DNA of 64,000 nt from Duganella sacchari (lineage in GTDB: Bacteria > Pseudomonadota > Gammaproteobacteria > Burkholderiales > Burkholderiaceae_D), in assembly GCF_900143065.1 (NCBI RefSeq), contig NZ_FRCX01000012.1:118992-182991 (forward strand). The letters are read 5' to 3'. Made by a program: the position numbers and the translations under genes. Shown piece by piece: positions 44,833-54,593 of this stretch (position 1 is its first letter; every line of letters starts with the position of its first letter). The notes under the pieces are model-generated. The model saw only the letters and a program-made list of their open reading frames with translations, made no database searches and was not told the DNA's origin.

Positions 44833-47532
44833 ATGAAAACAAAATTCAAATTGAACCCGCTGGCGGCAGGCGCAATCGCCCTGACGTGCGGTGTCGCCGG
44901 CCCTACGTTGGCACAGGCACAGGAATCGTCAGCGGCGGCCACCACGCCGCCAGCTGTTGTTATCACCGGCTCCCGCATTCCGCGCGCCGGCACGGAAGGC
45001 CCGTCGGCGGTGACCGTGATCACCGGCGATGACATCGAGAAGCAGGGCTACCGCAATGTGTTCGATGCGCTGACCAATCAGACGCAGAACAGCGGCTTTG
45101 TGCAGGGCGCCGACTTCGGCAACACCTTCACGCCATCGGCCAACGCCATCAGCCTGCGCGGTCTGGGTCCGAACCACACGCTGGTGCTGCTGAACGGCCG
45201 CCGCATGGCGGACTTCCCGATTGCCTACGAAGGCACGGTCAACTTCACCAACCTGGCCAACATTCCATCGAGCGTGGTGGACCGCGTTGAAATCCTGAGC
45301 GGCGGCGCATCGGCCGTCTATGGCTCGGATGCGGTGGCGGGTGTGGTCAACATCATCCTGAAGAAAAAAGCCGAAGGCTACGATATCAACCTGAAGGCGG
45401 GCGACAGCTCGCGCGGCGGTGGCGGCGACAAGCGCGTGCAGTTCACCGGCGGCAAGAGCTTCGACAAGCTCAACACCCTGTTCAGCGTGGAACTGCTGGA
45501 ACGCGAACCGCTGTGGAGCGCGGACCGCGAATTCATGGCCACCAAGTCCGGCACGCCGACCACGGTCCTGGCGCGCAAGAACGTCAGCACCGGCAAGTAT
45601 GTGGACCTGGGCGATACCTGCTCCGGCATCGGCGACCTGTTCGGCGGCAGCACCATCAAGTACACCGCCAAAGCCGGCAGCTACTGCGCCAGCCCGAAAG
45701 TCGCGCCGACCTACTGGACCACGCAGACCAAGAACAGTAGCCAGAATCTGTTCGGCAGCGCCAACTACGAGCTGTCGCCGGAAATCACGCTGTACGCCGA
45801 GGCGCTGTATGGCCAGAACCGCAGCACCAACAATACGCGCGGCCCTTCGTGGACGTCGCGCTCGCTGACCGACAGCTATTTCTGGAACCAGAACACCAAT
45901 GCCTACGAGGCCTGGACCCGCTACATCTCGCCAGAAGAAATCGGCGGCGTGGACCGCTACAACCGCTTCTGGGATGACAAGGCAAGCTCGCTGTCGTTTG
46001 GCGCGCGCGGCACCATCCCTGGCACCACCTGGGGCTATGAAGCCGGCTATACCGCCTCGCTGTACAAGAGCCAGGACCACCGCCCGCGCGCGCTGGCCAA
46101 TATCGACAGCTTCTTCCTCGGCCCACAGCAGGGCGTGGACAAGAATGGCGTAGCGATCTTCGCGCCTGATCCGGCACGCCTGACCAAGCGCCTGACGCCG
46201 CAGGAGTTCAACAGCATCACCGATGCCTCAGTCAGCAACGACAAGTCGTGGACCAATACCCTGAGCCTGACCGCCAACGGCGAAGCGTTCGCGCTGCCTG
46301 CCGGTCCGCTGAAGGTGGCAACCGTGGCGGAAGTGGGCAAGCAGGGCTTCTCGAACGAACCGGATCCGCGCATCAACCAAGGCTACTTCTACACCACGCC
46401 GGGCGCCGACGTTACCGCCGGTACCCGCAAGCGCTATGCGCTGGGTGCGGAACTGAATATCCCGGTGGTGAAAACGGTGGACGCCACGCTGGCCGGCCGC
46501 TATGACCGTTACAGCTTCGCTGGCCGCAACGATGGCAAGTTCACCTACAACACCGGTGTGGAATGGCGTCCGGTACAGCAGGTGCTGGTACGCGGCACCT
46601 ACGCCACCAGCTTCCGCGCGCCGGACATGAACTACATCTACAAGGCACGCGGCACCGGCTACTATTCGCAAACCACCGACTACTGGCGCTGCGCCAAGGC
46701 GGGCCAGCCGATCGACAGCTGCGACTACGCCAACTACTCGCCAGGCTCGGACTATGTGCAGACCGGCAGCAAGGACCTGCGTTCGGAGAAGGGCCGTTCG
46801 ACCGGTCTGGGCATCGTATGGTCGCCAAGCGCGGACTTCGACGTCTCGCTGGACTACTGGAACATCAAGATCGACGACCTGGTCACCAACCTGAGTTCCG
46901 ACAAGCTGCTGCGTGACGAAGCGGCGTGCCGCGTGAAGGGCGACCTGACCTCGCCAACCTGCGCCGATGCGATCGCACGCATTACCCGCTACCCGGATAA
47001 TGCGCTGAACCGTCCGGGCGAGATCAAACAGATCCTGGTGAACCCGATCAATGCGGCATCGACCAAGGTGGATGGCATCGACGTCTCGGCCAAGTATGTT
47101 TTCCGTACCAAGGACTACGGCAATTTCATCACCAAGGCCAACTACTCCAAGACCCTGAACAAGCACTCGCGCCAGTTCACCGGCGATCCGCTCGAAAACG
47201 ATCTGGAGGACATGAGCAATACCGACTGGCGTGACAAGCTCAATGCCAGCGTGACCTGGAACGTGGGCAAATGGTCGAACACCCTGTTCCTGCAGCGCTA
47301 CAGCAAGATCCCGAACGGCGCCGGCACCGCTTACCTGACGCCGACCACGCGCGTCAACGGCAGTGTGGTGTACCACGTCAACGAGCGCGTTACCCTGTCG
47401 GTGGCGGTGAACAATCTGTTCAACCAGGTCAAGGCGGATAACACCGGCGGCTGGCCGTACTACCCGGTGGGTAGCTACAGCCCGATGGGACGCCAGGGCT
47501 GGGTCGAGCTGAACTACCACTTCGGCGGTTAA
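44833..47532 (+). CDS. TonB-dependent outer-membrane receptor
   Basis: The ATG at 44833 (MKTKFKLNPLAAGAIALTC) gives an 899-residue precursor with a signal peptide ending near residue 32 (TLAQAQ). It has a TonB-box-like stretch (AVVITGSRIPR) and a plug domain with ISLRGLGPNHTLVLLNGRRM and GGASAVYGSDAVAGVVNIILKK. The 22-strand barrel ends in F-G-G. The plug resembles the Caulobacter-type oligosaccharide or peptide receptors more than siderophore receptors. Its TAA overlaps the convergent MFS stop (TTAA). The substrate is unknown. Confidence 0.93.
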   Translation: MKTKFKLNPLAAGAIALTCGVAGPTLAQAQESSAAATTPPAVVITGSRIPRAGTEGPSAVTVITGDDIEKQGYRNVFDALTNQTQNSGFVQGADFGNTFTPSANAISLRGLGPNHTLVLLNGRRMADFPIAYEGTVNFTNLANIPSSVVDRVEILSGGASAVYGSDAVAGVVNIILKKKAEGYDINLKAGDSSRGGGGDKRVQFTGGKSFDKLNTLFSVELLEREPLWSADREFMATKSGTPTTVLARKNVSTGKYVDLGDTCSGIGDLFGGSTIKYTAKAGSYCASPKVAPTYWTTQTKNSSQNLFGSANYELSPEITLYAEALYGQNRSTNNTRGPSWTSRSLTDSYFWNQNTNAYEAWTRYISPEEIGGVDRYNRFWDDKASSLSFGARGTIPGTTWGYEAGYTASLYKSQDHRPRALANIDSFFLGPQQGVDKNGVAIFAPDPARLTKRLTPQEFNSITDASVSNDKSWTNTLSLTANGEAFALPAGPLKVATVAEVGKQGFSNEPDPRINQGYFYTTPGADVTAGTRKRYALGAELNIPVVKTVDATLAGRYDRYSFAGRNDGKFTYNTGVEWRPVQQVLVRGTYATSFRAPDMNYIYKARGTGYYSQTTDYWRCAKAGQPIDSCDYANYSPGSDYVQTGSKDLRSEKGRSTGLGIVWSPSADFDVSLDYWNIKIDDLVTNLSSDKLLRDEAACRVKGDLTSPTCADAIARITRYPDNALNRPGEIKQILVNPINAASTKVDGIDVSAKYVFRTKDYGNFITKANYSKTLNKHSRQFTGDPLENDLEDMSNTDWRDKLNASVTWNVGKWSNTLFLQRYSKIPNGAGTAYLTPTTRVNGSVVYHVNERVTLSVAVNNLFNQVKADNTGGWPYYPVGSYSPMGRQGWVELNYHFGG

Positions 47533-48752
47533 GACAGATCTACCGCCGGCTTGCGCTGATCGCTGGTGTGGCCGAGATACTCGGTCACCCAGTACAGCAG
47601 CGCGGCGCCATTGAAGGCCATCCCGGTCAACAGGGCGCCGTGCCAGCCGTGGGTGGCGTACATCCAGCCACCCAGCGCCGAACCCGCAGCGCCACCGGCA
47701 AAGAACAACGCGAAGTACACCCCATTCAAACGGCTGCGCACTTCCGCACCCAGCGAGAAGATGGCGCGCTGGCCCAGCACCAGATTCGCCGCCACCCCCA
47801 TATCCAGCACAATCGACGCGATCACCAGAATCGCCAGGGCGACATTGCGCGAGCCTGGCACCAGCAGCGGCAACGCAAACGCGATCACGCCCAGCGCCAG
47901 TGCAGCGGCGGTTGCCATCAGCGTGTGGCCCTGGTCGGCCAGCTTGCCGGCGATGGGCGAAGCGATTGCGCCCGCCATGCCGACCAGCGCGAAGATGGCA
48001 ATGCCCGTCTGCGACAAATGGAAGGCCGGGCTGGCCAGCATCAGTGGCGTTACGGTCCAGAACAGGCTGAACGACCCAAACAGGCCCGCATGGTAAGCGG
48101 CACGGCGGCGCAGTACCGGCGTTTGCAGGAACAGGTGCCACACCGAGGCCATCAGCCTGGGATAGCTGATGTGGTGATTGGGCATGCGTTGCGGCAGTTT
48201 GGCGCGCAGCACGAAGGCGACCATCAGCACCACCACGGAGGCGCCGGCAAACACCACGTGCCAGCTGGTGGCGTCGGCGATCAGGCTGGCCGCAGGGCGC
48301 GACAGCATGATCCCGAGCAGCAGGCCACTCACCACTTTGCCGACCGTGACGCCGCGCGTCGATTCCTTCGACAGGTGCGCTGCAAACGGCACCACTATCT
48401 GCGCCGCCACGGAACCGAGGCCGATGCCCAGTGCGGCCGTCAGGAACATCCAGGCGCTGGTGCTGACCGCCGCCAGCACCAGCATGGCGGAGGTGAACAG
48501 CAGGCCGGTGAAAATCAGGCGGCGGTTTTCCAGCAGGTCGCCCAGCGGCACGATGAACAGCAGGCCGATACAGTAGCCGATCTGCGTCAGCGTGACGATC
48601 AGGCCCGCCGCTTCGGGCGACAGGCCGGTAGCGGCGCTGATCGGGCCGACCAGGGTTTGCGCGTAATACAGGCTGGCGACGATCAGGCCGGTGGCGCTGG
48701 CCAGCAAGGTGACCATGCCGGGGCTGATGTCTTTTTCTTCGTGGTTGCTCAT
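47529..48752 (-). CDS. Major facilitator superfamily exporter
   Basis: The ATG at 48752 (MSNHEEKDISPGMVTLLASATG) gives a 407-residue protein with about 12 hydrophobic segments. It shows the MFS loop between TM2 and TM3 (VPLGDLLENRRLIF) and between TM8 and TM9 (GKLADQGH). The family resembles the NepI/YnfM-like drug or nucleoside exporters. It is divergent from a LysR gene across a 129-bp gap that holds a TTCACAT-A-ATGTGAA palindrome, so it is probably under LysR control. The exported compound is unknown. Confidence 0.9.
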   Translation of the reverse strand: MSNHEEKDISPGMVTLLASATGLIVASLYYAQTLVGPISAATGLSPEAAGLIVTLTQIGYCIGLLFIVPLGDLLENRRLIFTGLLFTSAMLVLAAVSTSAWMFLTAALGIGLGSVAAQIVVPFAAHLSKESTRGVTVGKVVSGLLLGIMLSRPAASLIADATSWHVVFAGASVVVLMVAFVLRAKLPQRMPNHHISYPRLMASVWHLFLQTPVLRRRAAYHAGLFGSFSLFWTVTPLMLASPAFHLSQTGIAIFALVGMAGAIASPIAGKLADQGHTLMATAAALALGVIAFALPLLVPGSRNVALAILVIASIVLDMGVAANLVLGQRAIFSLGAEVRSRLNGVYFALFFAGGAAGSALGGWMYATHGWHGALLTGMAFNGAALLYWVTEYLGHTSDQRKPAVDLS

Positions 48753-48836
48753 GGTGATGCTCCAGGGGAGATTGCGATGGACAAATTCTAGGCAAAAGCC
48801 GGGCAAAGATAATTAGGGCATAATGCGCTAACACTT

Positions 48837-48851
48837 TTCACATAATGTGAA
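48837..48851. promoter_or_regulatory. Palindrome between MFS and LysR genes, candidate LysR box
   Basis: The 7-1-7 inverted repeat TTCACAT-A-ATGTGAA includes a T-N11-A core, the usual LysR-regulator half-site form. It lies 31 bp upstream of the LysR ATG and 85 bp upstream of the MFS start. A second GGTGA half-site follows at about 48859. It probably serves autoregulation and MFS control. Confidence 0.55.
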
Positions 48852-48881
48852 CAATTCGGTGAACAATCAGGTGAGCCATCC

Positions 48882-49793
48882 ATGGACAGACTCAAAGCCA
48901 TGCAGACCTTCGTCCGCATTGTCGAGGCCAACAGCTATACCAAGGCTGCCGAGACGCTGGACCTGCCGCGCGCCGCGCTGACGGCCACCATCAAGAAGCT
49001 GGAAGCCTTTCTGGGCACGCAGCTGCTGCAGCGGACCACGCGCCGGCTGTCGCTGACGCCGGACGGCGCCGACTACTTCCACAAATGCCTGGAGATCCTG
49101 CAAGCGGTGGAGGATGCCGAGGGCGCGTTTCGCGGGCAGGGCTTGGGCAAGCCGCGCGGCAAGCTGCGGGTGGGTTTGCCCGGCACCCTGGGCCGCAATG
49201 CCGTGATGCCGCACATCGCCAGTTTCTGTGCGGCGTATCCAGAGGTGGATCTGGTGGTCAGCCTCAGCGAGCGTTTCAGCGATATGACCGAGGAGGGGCT
49301 GGACTGCACGCTGCGGGTTGGCATCCTGCAGGACTCGGCGATGGTGGCCCGTCCGCTGGGTCACATGAGTTGCCTGACGGTGGCCGCGCCGTCCTATCTG
49401 GAAGCGCACGGCGTGCCGCACAGCTGGACCGAGCTGCATGCACATCGCGGCATCCTGCATTTTTCCGGCCGCACGGGCCGTCCGTACGATTGGGATTTTG
49501 TGGTCGATGGCCGCGTGGTCACCACTGAAATCCGCAGCGCGATTGCGGTCAACGATGCGGACGCCAACCTGCTGTGCGCCTTGCAAGGCATGGGGCTGGC
49601 GCAGGCGGCGCGCTATCAGGTGCGGCCGCATCTGGCCAGCGGTGCGCTGGTGGAAGTGCTGCAGGCCACGCCGTCTACTTCGCTGCCGATTTCGCTGCTG
49701 TATCCGCAGGGCCGCATGGCGTCGCCGCGCCTGCGCGTGTTTGCCGACTGGCTGGCGGAATTACTGCGCCGCGATCCGGATTTGCAGGCTTGA
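48882..49793 (+). CDS. LysR-family transcriptional regulator
   Basis: The 303-residue protein has a winged helix (NSYTKAAETLDLPRAALTATIKKLEAFLGTQLLQRTTRRLSLT, residues 17-59) and an effector domain of the type found in the CrgA/DmlR subgroup, with LRVGILQDSAMVARPLG near 146-162. It is divergent from the MFS exporter, which it probably regulates. The ATG at 48882 has a weak GGTGAG upstream. Confidence 0.93.
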   Translation: MDRLKAMQTFVRIVEANSYTKAAETLDLPRAALTATIKKLEAFLGTQLLQRTTRRLSLTPDGADYFHKCLEILQAVEDAEGAFRGQGLGKPRGKLRVGLPGTLGRNAVMPHIASFCAAYPEVDLVVSLSERFSDMTEEGLDCTLRVGILQDSAMVARPLGHMSCLTVAAPSYLEAHGVPHSWTELHAHRGILHFSGRTGRPYDWDFVVDGRVVTTEIRSAIAVNDADANLLCALQGMGLAQAARYQVRPHLASGALVEVLQATPSTSLPISLLYPQGRMASPRLRVFADWLAELLRRDPDLQA

Positions 49794-49835
49794 TCGGTAC
49801 TATAATCGGCAGCCTTGCTCATGACTTACCTGCCG

Positions 49836-51434
49836 ATGAAACTGAATTCGAAGCTGCTGTCCCTGTTGGCGTTTTTGCCTGTGCTGCTGGCTGCCTGCGG
49901 CGGCGATTCTCCACCCGCGCCGGTGCCGGTGACGCCGCCAGTGGTCACGCCACCCGAGCCGCCCGTGGTGCCGCCAGTGACGCCGCCAGTCAATCCGCCG
50001 GTGACGCCGCCGGTACAGCCGACGCCTTCCGATCCATCCAAGCCTGACTGGTTCACACTGTTCGGCCGCTGCGAACATCCGCGTACCGGCCAGCAGCCCA
50101 ACGGCATGCCTTACCTCGATATCCAGGGCACGCTGAACGATGAGCTGCGCTGGATGCATTCCTACATCGACGACGGCTACCTCTGGTACAAGGAAATCCC
50201 CACCAATCTAAACATGGCGGACTACAAGACGCCACTGGACTACTTCGCCGTGCTGAAAACGCCGGCCGTCACCGCGTCCGGCCGTCTCAAGGACCGCTTC
50301 CACTTCAGCTATCCCTCCGAAGTCTGGAGCGCGATGAGCAACGAAGGCGTGTCGCTCAGCTATGGCATTACCTGGTCGCGCACGCCGACCGGCGTGTTGC
50401 CGCGTGTGTGAGTAGTAGCCTTTGTGGAACCTGGATCGCCGGCCGCACTGGCCGGCGCGCGGCGTGGCGACACGGTGGTGTCGGTGGACGGCGTCAGCAT
50501 GCAGGTCACCGGCGCCGCCGATCTGGCGGTCATCAATGCGGGCTTGTCGCCAAAGACCGCGGGCGAAGCACATAACTTCGTGCTGGCACGCGGCAGCGCC
50601 TCGTTACCCGTGACGCTGACCTCTGCCAAACTGGCGCTGGTGCCGGTACAAAACGTCAAGGTGCTGGAGACGGTCCGGGGCAAGGTCGGCTACCTGCAGT
50701 TCAATGACCACAATGCGGTGGCTGAAAGCCTGCTGGCGGACGCCTTCACCGGTTTCCAGAATGCCGGCGTGACGGATCTGATCCTGGACATGCGGTATAA
50801 CGGCGGCGGCTATGTGCGGCTGGCAGCGGAACTGGCGTACATGATCGCCGGCCCTGCTGCTACCACAGACAAAGTGTTTGAGACGCTGCAGCACAACGAC
50901 AAGCAAAAGCCGACGGCGCCGCAGATGTTTTCTTCGACGGCCTATGGCTTTGTGCCGTCCAGGCTGAAATCCGGTACGCCGCTGCCTTCGCTGGGTCTCA
51001 GGCATGTGACGATACTGACCACGGCCGGTACCTGTTCCGCCAGCGAGTCGGTCATCAATGGCCTGCGCGGCATCGACGTTGATGTCACGCTCATCGGCGG
51101 CACGACGTGCGGCAAGCCCTATGCATTCACGCCCGCGCCCAACTGCGGCACCACCTATTTCGCCATCGAGACGCAGGGCACGAACAACAAAGGCTTTGGC
51201 GACTACGCCGATGGCTTTGCGCCGACCTGCAAGGCCGGCGACGATGTCGGACATGAGCTGGGCGATGTCTACGAAAGCACGCTGGCGGCCGCATTGCGCT
51301 ACCACGTGACGGGCGCCTGTCCCGCCATACCGCTGCATAGCCGCAGCCTGAATGGCCTGCCGCTGAACGGCCCGCTGGAGCTGGAGCGGCCGGAGGGCAA
51401 GCAGATATCGATACGCCTGCACGAAGGTCGATAA
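49836..51434 (+). pseudogene. S41 (CtpA-like) peptidase interrupted by an in-frame TGA
   Basis: One reading frame carries both halves of an S41 peptidase, broken only by TGA at 50409-50411 (codon 192). The first part is a lipoprotein (lipobox LLAAC near residue 22) with a Pro/Val/Thr linker (about residues 28-66) and an N-terminal domain. The second part begins before the PDZ domain (VVAFVEPGSPAALAGARRGDTVVSVDG). It continues with the catalytic TTAGTCSASESVINGL (Ser) and GGTTCGKPYAF (Lys). Reading through the TGA keeps the alignment of the PDZ domain intact. A nonsense mutation, a base-call error or translational readthrough are all possible. GTG at 50421 could restart the C-terminal part, but without a signal peptide. 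Confidence 0.8.
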
Positions 51435-51458
51435 AGCAGACTATAATTTTTATCGCAT

Positions 51459-51480
51459 CCGATGCCGGTACAGGCATCGG
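51459..51480. promoter_or_regulatory. 8-bp hairpin in the leader of the M14 peptidase
   Basis: Arms 51459-51466 and 51473-51480 flank a 6-nt loop in the 76-bp gap. A perfect TATAAT at 51442-51447 lies 11 bp upstream, which suggests a promoter whose transcript starts with this hairpin. No convincing -35 hexamer is present. It could also be a weak terminator for the S41 gene. Confidence 0.35.
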
Positions 51481-51510
51481 TCGATCAACCTTCGCTACGG
51501 AAGCCTCTCC

Positions 51511-53280
51511 ATGATTCGCTCCGCCTTACTGCTTGCCTTTGCCGCCAGCGCACCGCTGGCCCAAGCCGCTCCCGCTTCCGCACCGCTGACCACCATCTCC
51601 GAACGCTCCGGTTTCCAGACCACCGGCCGTTATGACGAAGTGATCGCGCTGTGCGCGCAGTTCCAGAAAGCCTATCCGAAACAAGTGCGCTGCTTTGAAT
51701 TCGGCCGCACGCCGGAAGGCCGTCCCATGCTGGCGCTGGCGGTCTCGCGCACCGGCGCGCTGACGGCGGAACAGGCGAAGAAGAAGGGCGTGCCGGTGCT
51801 GCTGGTGCAAGGCGGGATTCACGCGGGCGAGATCGATGGCAAGGACGCCGGCTTCCTGGCGCTGCGCGAGGCGCTGGAAAACAAGGTGGCGCCGGGTGCG
51901 CTGGACAAGCAGGTGCTGCTGTTCGTGCCGGTGTTCAATGTCGATGGCCATGAGCGCTTTGGCAAATACAACCGTCCCAACCAGCGCGGTCCGGTGGAAA
52001 TGGGCTGGCGCACCACGGGGCAGAACTACAATCTGAACCGCGATTACGTGAAGGCCGATGCGCCGGAAATGCAGGCCATGCTGGCGCTGGTCAACGCCTG
52101 GGATCCGCTGGCCTACGTCGACCTGCATGTGACCGACGGCGCCAAGTTCCAGCCTGACGTGTCGATCCAGGTGGAGCCGGTGCATGGCGGCGACGAGGCG
52201 CTCAAGGTGGCTGGCGCCGCGCTGCAGAAGAACGTGATTGCCGATCTGACGGCGCAGGGTTCGGATCCCAAGTCCTACTATATGTCGTTCGACAAGGAAG
52301 ACGATCCATCGTCCGGCTTTGTCGACAGCATGTCGACGGCGCGCTTCTCCACCGGCTACTTCCCGATGCGTAACCGCTTTGCGATGCTGGTGGAAACCCA
52401 TTCGTGGAAGGATTACCCGGCCCGCGTACGCATCACCCACAACACCATCGTGTCCTTGCTGTCGCAGGTGGCGCAGCATGGCAAGGAGTGGCAGAAGCTG
52501 ACGCAGGAAGCCGATGCGCGCGCGGCAGCGATGGCCGGCAGCGAATTCCCGCTCAGCTACCGTACCACATTCAACGCCAGGACCATCCAGTTCCCCGGCT
52601 ATGAATATACGCGCGAGCATTCGGAGATTTCAGGTGGCCTGTGGACCCGCTATGACGAGACCAAGCCGCAGATGTGGACCGTGCCGCTGCGCGATGAAAT
52701 CGTGCCGGACCTGAAAGTAGCGGCGCCGCTGGGCGGCTACATCGTGCCGCTGGCCGATGCCGGCTGGGTCGGCGCCAAGCTGAAACAGCATGGCATCAGC
52801 TTCAAGGTGATTGGCGCCGGCCAGATGGCGGCCGAGGTGGAGACCTTCCGCGCCACCAAGGCCAAGTTTGGCACGCAGTCGTTTGAGGGCCATCAGTCGC
52901 TGGCGGTGGAAGGCGACTGGGGCCGTGAGCGCCGTACCGTGGCCAAGGGCGCGCTGTTTGTGCCGATCGCCCAGCCCAAGGCGCGCCTGGTCATGACCTT
53001 GCTGGAACCGCGCGGCGCCGATGGCCTGCTGGCCTGGGGCGAATTCAATAACGCCTTTGAGCGCAAGGAGTATATGGAGGAGTATGTGGCGGAGGAGGTG
53101 GCGCGCGAGCAGCTGCAGGCCGATCCGGCGCTGCGTGCCGAGTTCCAGAAGAAGCTCGATAGCGATGCGGAATTTAACAAGAGCCCGGCGAAGCGTCTGG
53201 AATTCTTCGCCAAACGGCACGCATCATGGGACGAACGCTACAACCTGTATCCGGTGATGCGTACCGCGCAGAAGTACTAA
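51511..53280 (+). CDS. M14-family zinc carboxypeptidase
   Basis: The 589-residue precursor has a signal peptide (residues 1-19, ending AQA) and an M14 peptidase domain at about 30-340. The zinc motif is GGIHAGEIDGKD (His and Glu near 104-107) with the third ligand in YVDLHVTDG near 208. FNVDGHERFGKYNRPNQRGP and NLNRDYVK are the Asn-Arg substrate-binding region. The C-terminal 200 residues are of the beta-rich type common in bacterial M14 proteins. It is probably periplasmic or secreted, and would be a plausible T2SS cargo by type, though nothing proves that. Its stop overlaps the next convergent gene by 4 bases. Confidence 0.92.
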   Translation: MIRSALLLAFAASAPLAQAAPASAPLTTISERSGFQTTGRYDEVIALCAQFQKAYPKQVRCFEFGRTPEGRPMLALAVSRTGALTAEQAKKKGVPVLLVQGGIHAGEIDGKDAGFLALREALENKVAPGALDKQVLLFVPVFNVDGHERFGKYNRPNQRGPVEMGWRTTGQNYNLNRDYVKADAPEMQAMLALVNAWDPLAYVDLHVTDGAKFQPDVSIQVEPVHGGDEALKVAGAALQKNVIADLTAQGSDPKSYYMSFDKEDDPSSGFVDSMSTARFSTGYFPMRNRFAMLVETHSWKDYPARVRITHNTIVSLLSQVAQHGKEWQKLTQEADARAAAMAGSEFPLSYRTTFNARTIQFPGYEYTREHSEISGGLWTRYDETKPQMWTVPLRDEIVPDLKVAAPLGGYIVPLADAGWVGAKLKQHGISFKVIGAGQMAAEVETFRATKAKFGTQSFEGHQSLAVEGDWGRERRTVAKGALFVPIAQPKARLVMTLLEPRGADGLLAWGEFNNAFERKEYMEEYVAEEVAREQLQADPALRAEFQKKLDSDAEFNKSPAKRLEFFAKRHASWDERYNLYPVMRTAQKY

Positions 53281-53612
53281 ACTGCGCCGGAAGCGGCGGC
53301 GCCCTGTTTTTGCGCCGCCTCTTCCATCTCCTGCTTCAGCATGTCCCGCACCTTGCGCATCACGGCCGCCTGCTGGTCCGGTGACATGGCGTCAAACTTG
53401 TCCTGGCTGATGCCGAGCTTTTTCATCATGGCCTGGGTCATGCGTTCGGCGGGCGTCATCTTGACGTACTTCTCCAGCTCCGCCGCTGCCGCCGACTGCT
53501 TGGTTTCCGCCTGTTTGAGAATGGCGCCGAACCCCGTGTTGCCGTCACTCTTTTTGACTTGCGACGAACTCGCCGCCAAAGCCGAGCTCAATGCATTGGT
53601 ATCGATTTTCAT
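53277..53612 (-). CDS. Small hypothetical protein, helical
   Basis: The 111-residue protein starts MKIDTNALSSALAASSSQVKK with AAAGGA upstream. Its middle is a Gln/Ala/Glu-rich helix (AILKQAETKQSAAAAELEKYV), followed by the more conserved-looking KMTPAERMTQAMMKKLGISQDKFDAMSPDQQAAVMRKVRDML and a charged tail. There is no signal peptide or membrane segment. I do not recognise the family. The TAG shares CTAA with the M14 stop. Confidence 0.75.
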   Translation of the reverse strand: MKIDTNALSSALAASSSQVKKSDGNTGFGAILKQAETKQSAAAAELEKYVKMTPAERMTQAMMKKLGISQDKFDAMSPDQQAAVMRKVRDMLKQEMEEAAQKQGAAASGAV

Positions 53613-53672
53613 TATTTTTCCTTTACCCTGGGTTGATGGTGCTTCCGTTTAGCCGGGGGTGAAGGAAGAACA

Positions 53673-54593
53673 TCATTGCGTACTTTGCAACGGAATAATA
53701 CCCGGAACCGAGGCCGGAGTGGAACAGGGTTCTTCGTCGAAGGCGATGTCGCCCAGCGGGTTGGCGATGCCGTCAGCCTTGATGTCCTTGAAGCCGAACA
53801 GGTCGCGGTCCATCAGGTGGGACGGCACCACGGTCGACAGCGACGAGAAGATGTTCTCCACACGGCCAGGGTGTTTTTTCTCCCAGTCGCGCATCATGGC
53901 CTTGATCTGCTTGCGCTGCAGGTTTTCCTGCGATCCGCACAGGTCGCACGGGATGATCGGGAAGCCTTTGACTTCGGCGTAGCGCTCGGTGTCTTCTTCC
54001 TTCACATAGGCCAGCGGGCGGATCACCATGTGCTTGCCATCGTCGGACACCAGCTTGGCCGGCATGCCCTTGATTTTCCCGCCGAAGAACATATTCAGGA
54101 AGAAGGTTTCGAGGATGTCGTCGCGGTGGTGGCCCAGCGCGATCTTGTTGCAGCCCAGTTCATCGGCCACGCGGTACAGGATGCCGCGGCGCAGGCGCGA
54201 GCACAGCGAGCAGGTGGTCTTGCCTTCCGGGATCAGGCGCTTGACGATGCTGTAGGTGTCCTGGTTTTCGATGTGGAACGGGATGCCCAGCTTTTCCAGG
54301 TAGGCCGGCAGGATGTCGGCCGGGAAGTTGGGCTGCTTCTGGTCCAGGTTGACGGCGACGATCTCGAAGTTGATCGGTGCGCGTTCGCGCAGCGTCATCA
54401 GGATGTCCAGCAGAGCGTAGGAGTCCTTGCCGCCGGACAGGCAGACCATGATCTTGTCGCCGTCTTCAATCATGTTGAAGTCGCCGATGGCCTGGCCCAC
54501 CAGGCGGCACAGGCGCTTGTGCAGCTTGTTGTTCTCGTGGGCGATTTTGTCAGCCGCCTTGGTGCTGAGGTTGTCGTCGATGACCGCGTTCAT
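53673..54593 (-). CDS. ttcA: tRNA 2-thiocytidine synthetase TtcA
   Basis: TtcA adds sulfur to cytidine 32 of certain tRNAs. The 306-residue protein has the PP-loop SGGKDS at about 54-59 for ATP binding. A CSLC pair (near 132) and CDLC (near 217) provide the cysteines that hold an iron-sulfur cluster. The GHHRDDILETFFLNMFFGGKIKGMPAKL segment is characteristic. The C-terminal tail past 270 is a little longer than usual. It overlaps folB by 4 bases on the same strand. Confidence 0.97.
   Translation of the reverse strand: MNAVIDDNLSTKAADKIAHENNKLHKRLCRLVGQAIGDFNMIEDGDKIMVCLSGGKDSYALLDILMTLRERAPINFEIVAVNLDQKQPNFPADILPAYLEKLGIPFHIENQDTYSIVKRLIPEGKTTCSLCSRLRRGILYRVADELGCNKIALGHHRDDILETFFLNMFFGGKIKGMPAKLVSDDGKHMVIRPLAYVKEEDTERYAEVKGFPIIPCDLCGSQENLQRKQIKAMMRDWEKKHPGRVENIFSSLSTVVPSHLMDRDLFGFKDIKADGIANPLGDIAFDEEPCSTPASVPGIIPLQSTQ

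Noticed and set aside
49836..51434. TGA in the S41 gene as a selenocysteine codon
   Set aside because: The position is a loop before the PDZ domain, not a redox site, and no SECIS-like hairpin directly follows the TGA.
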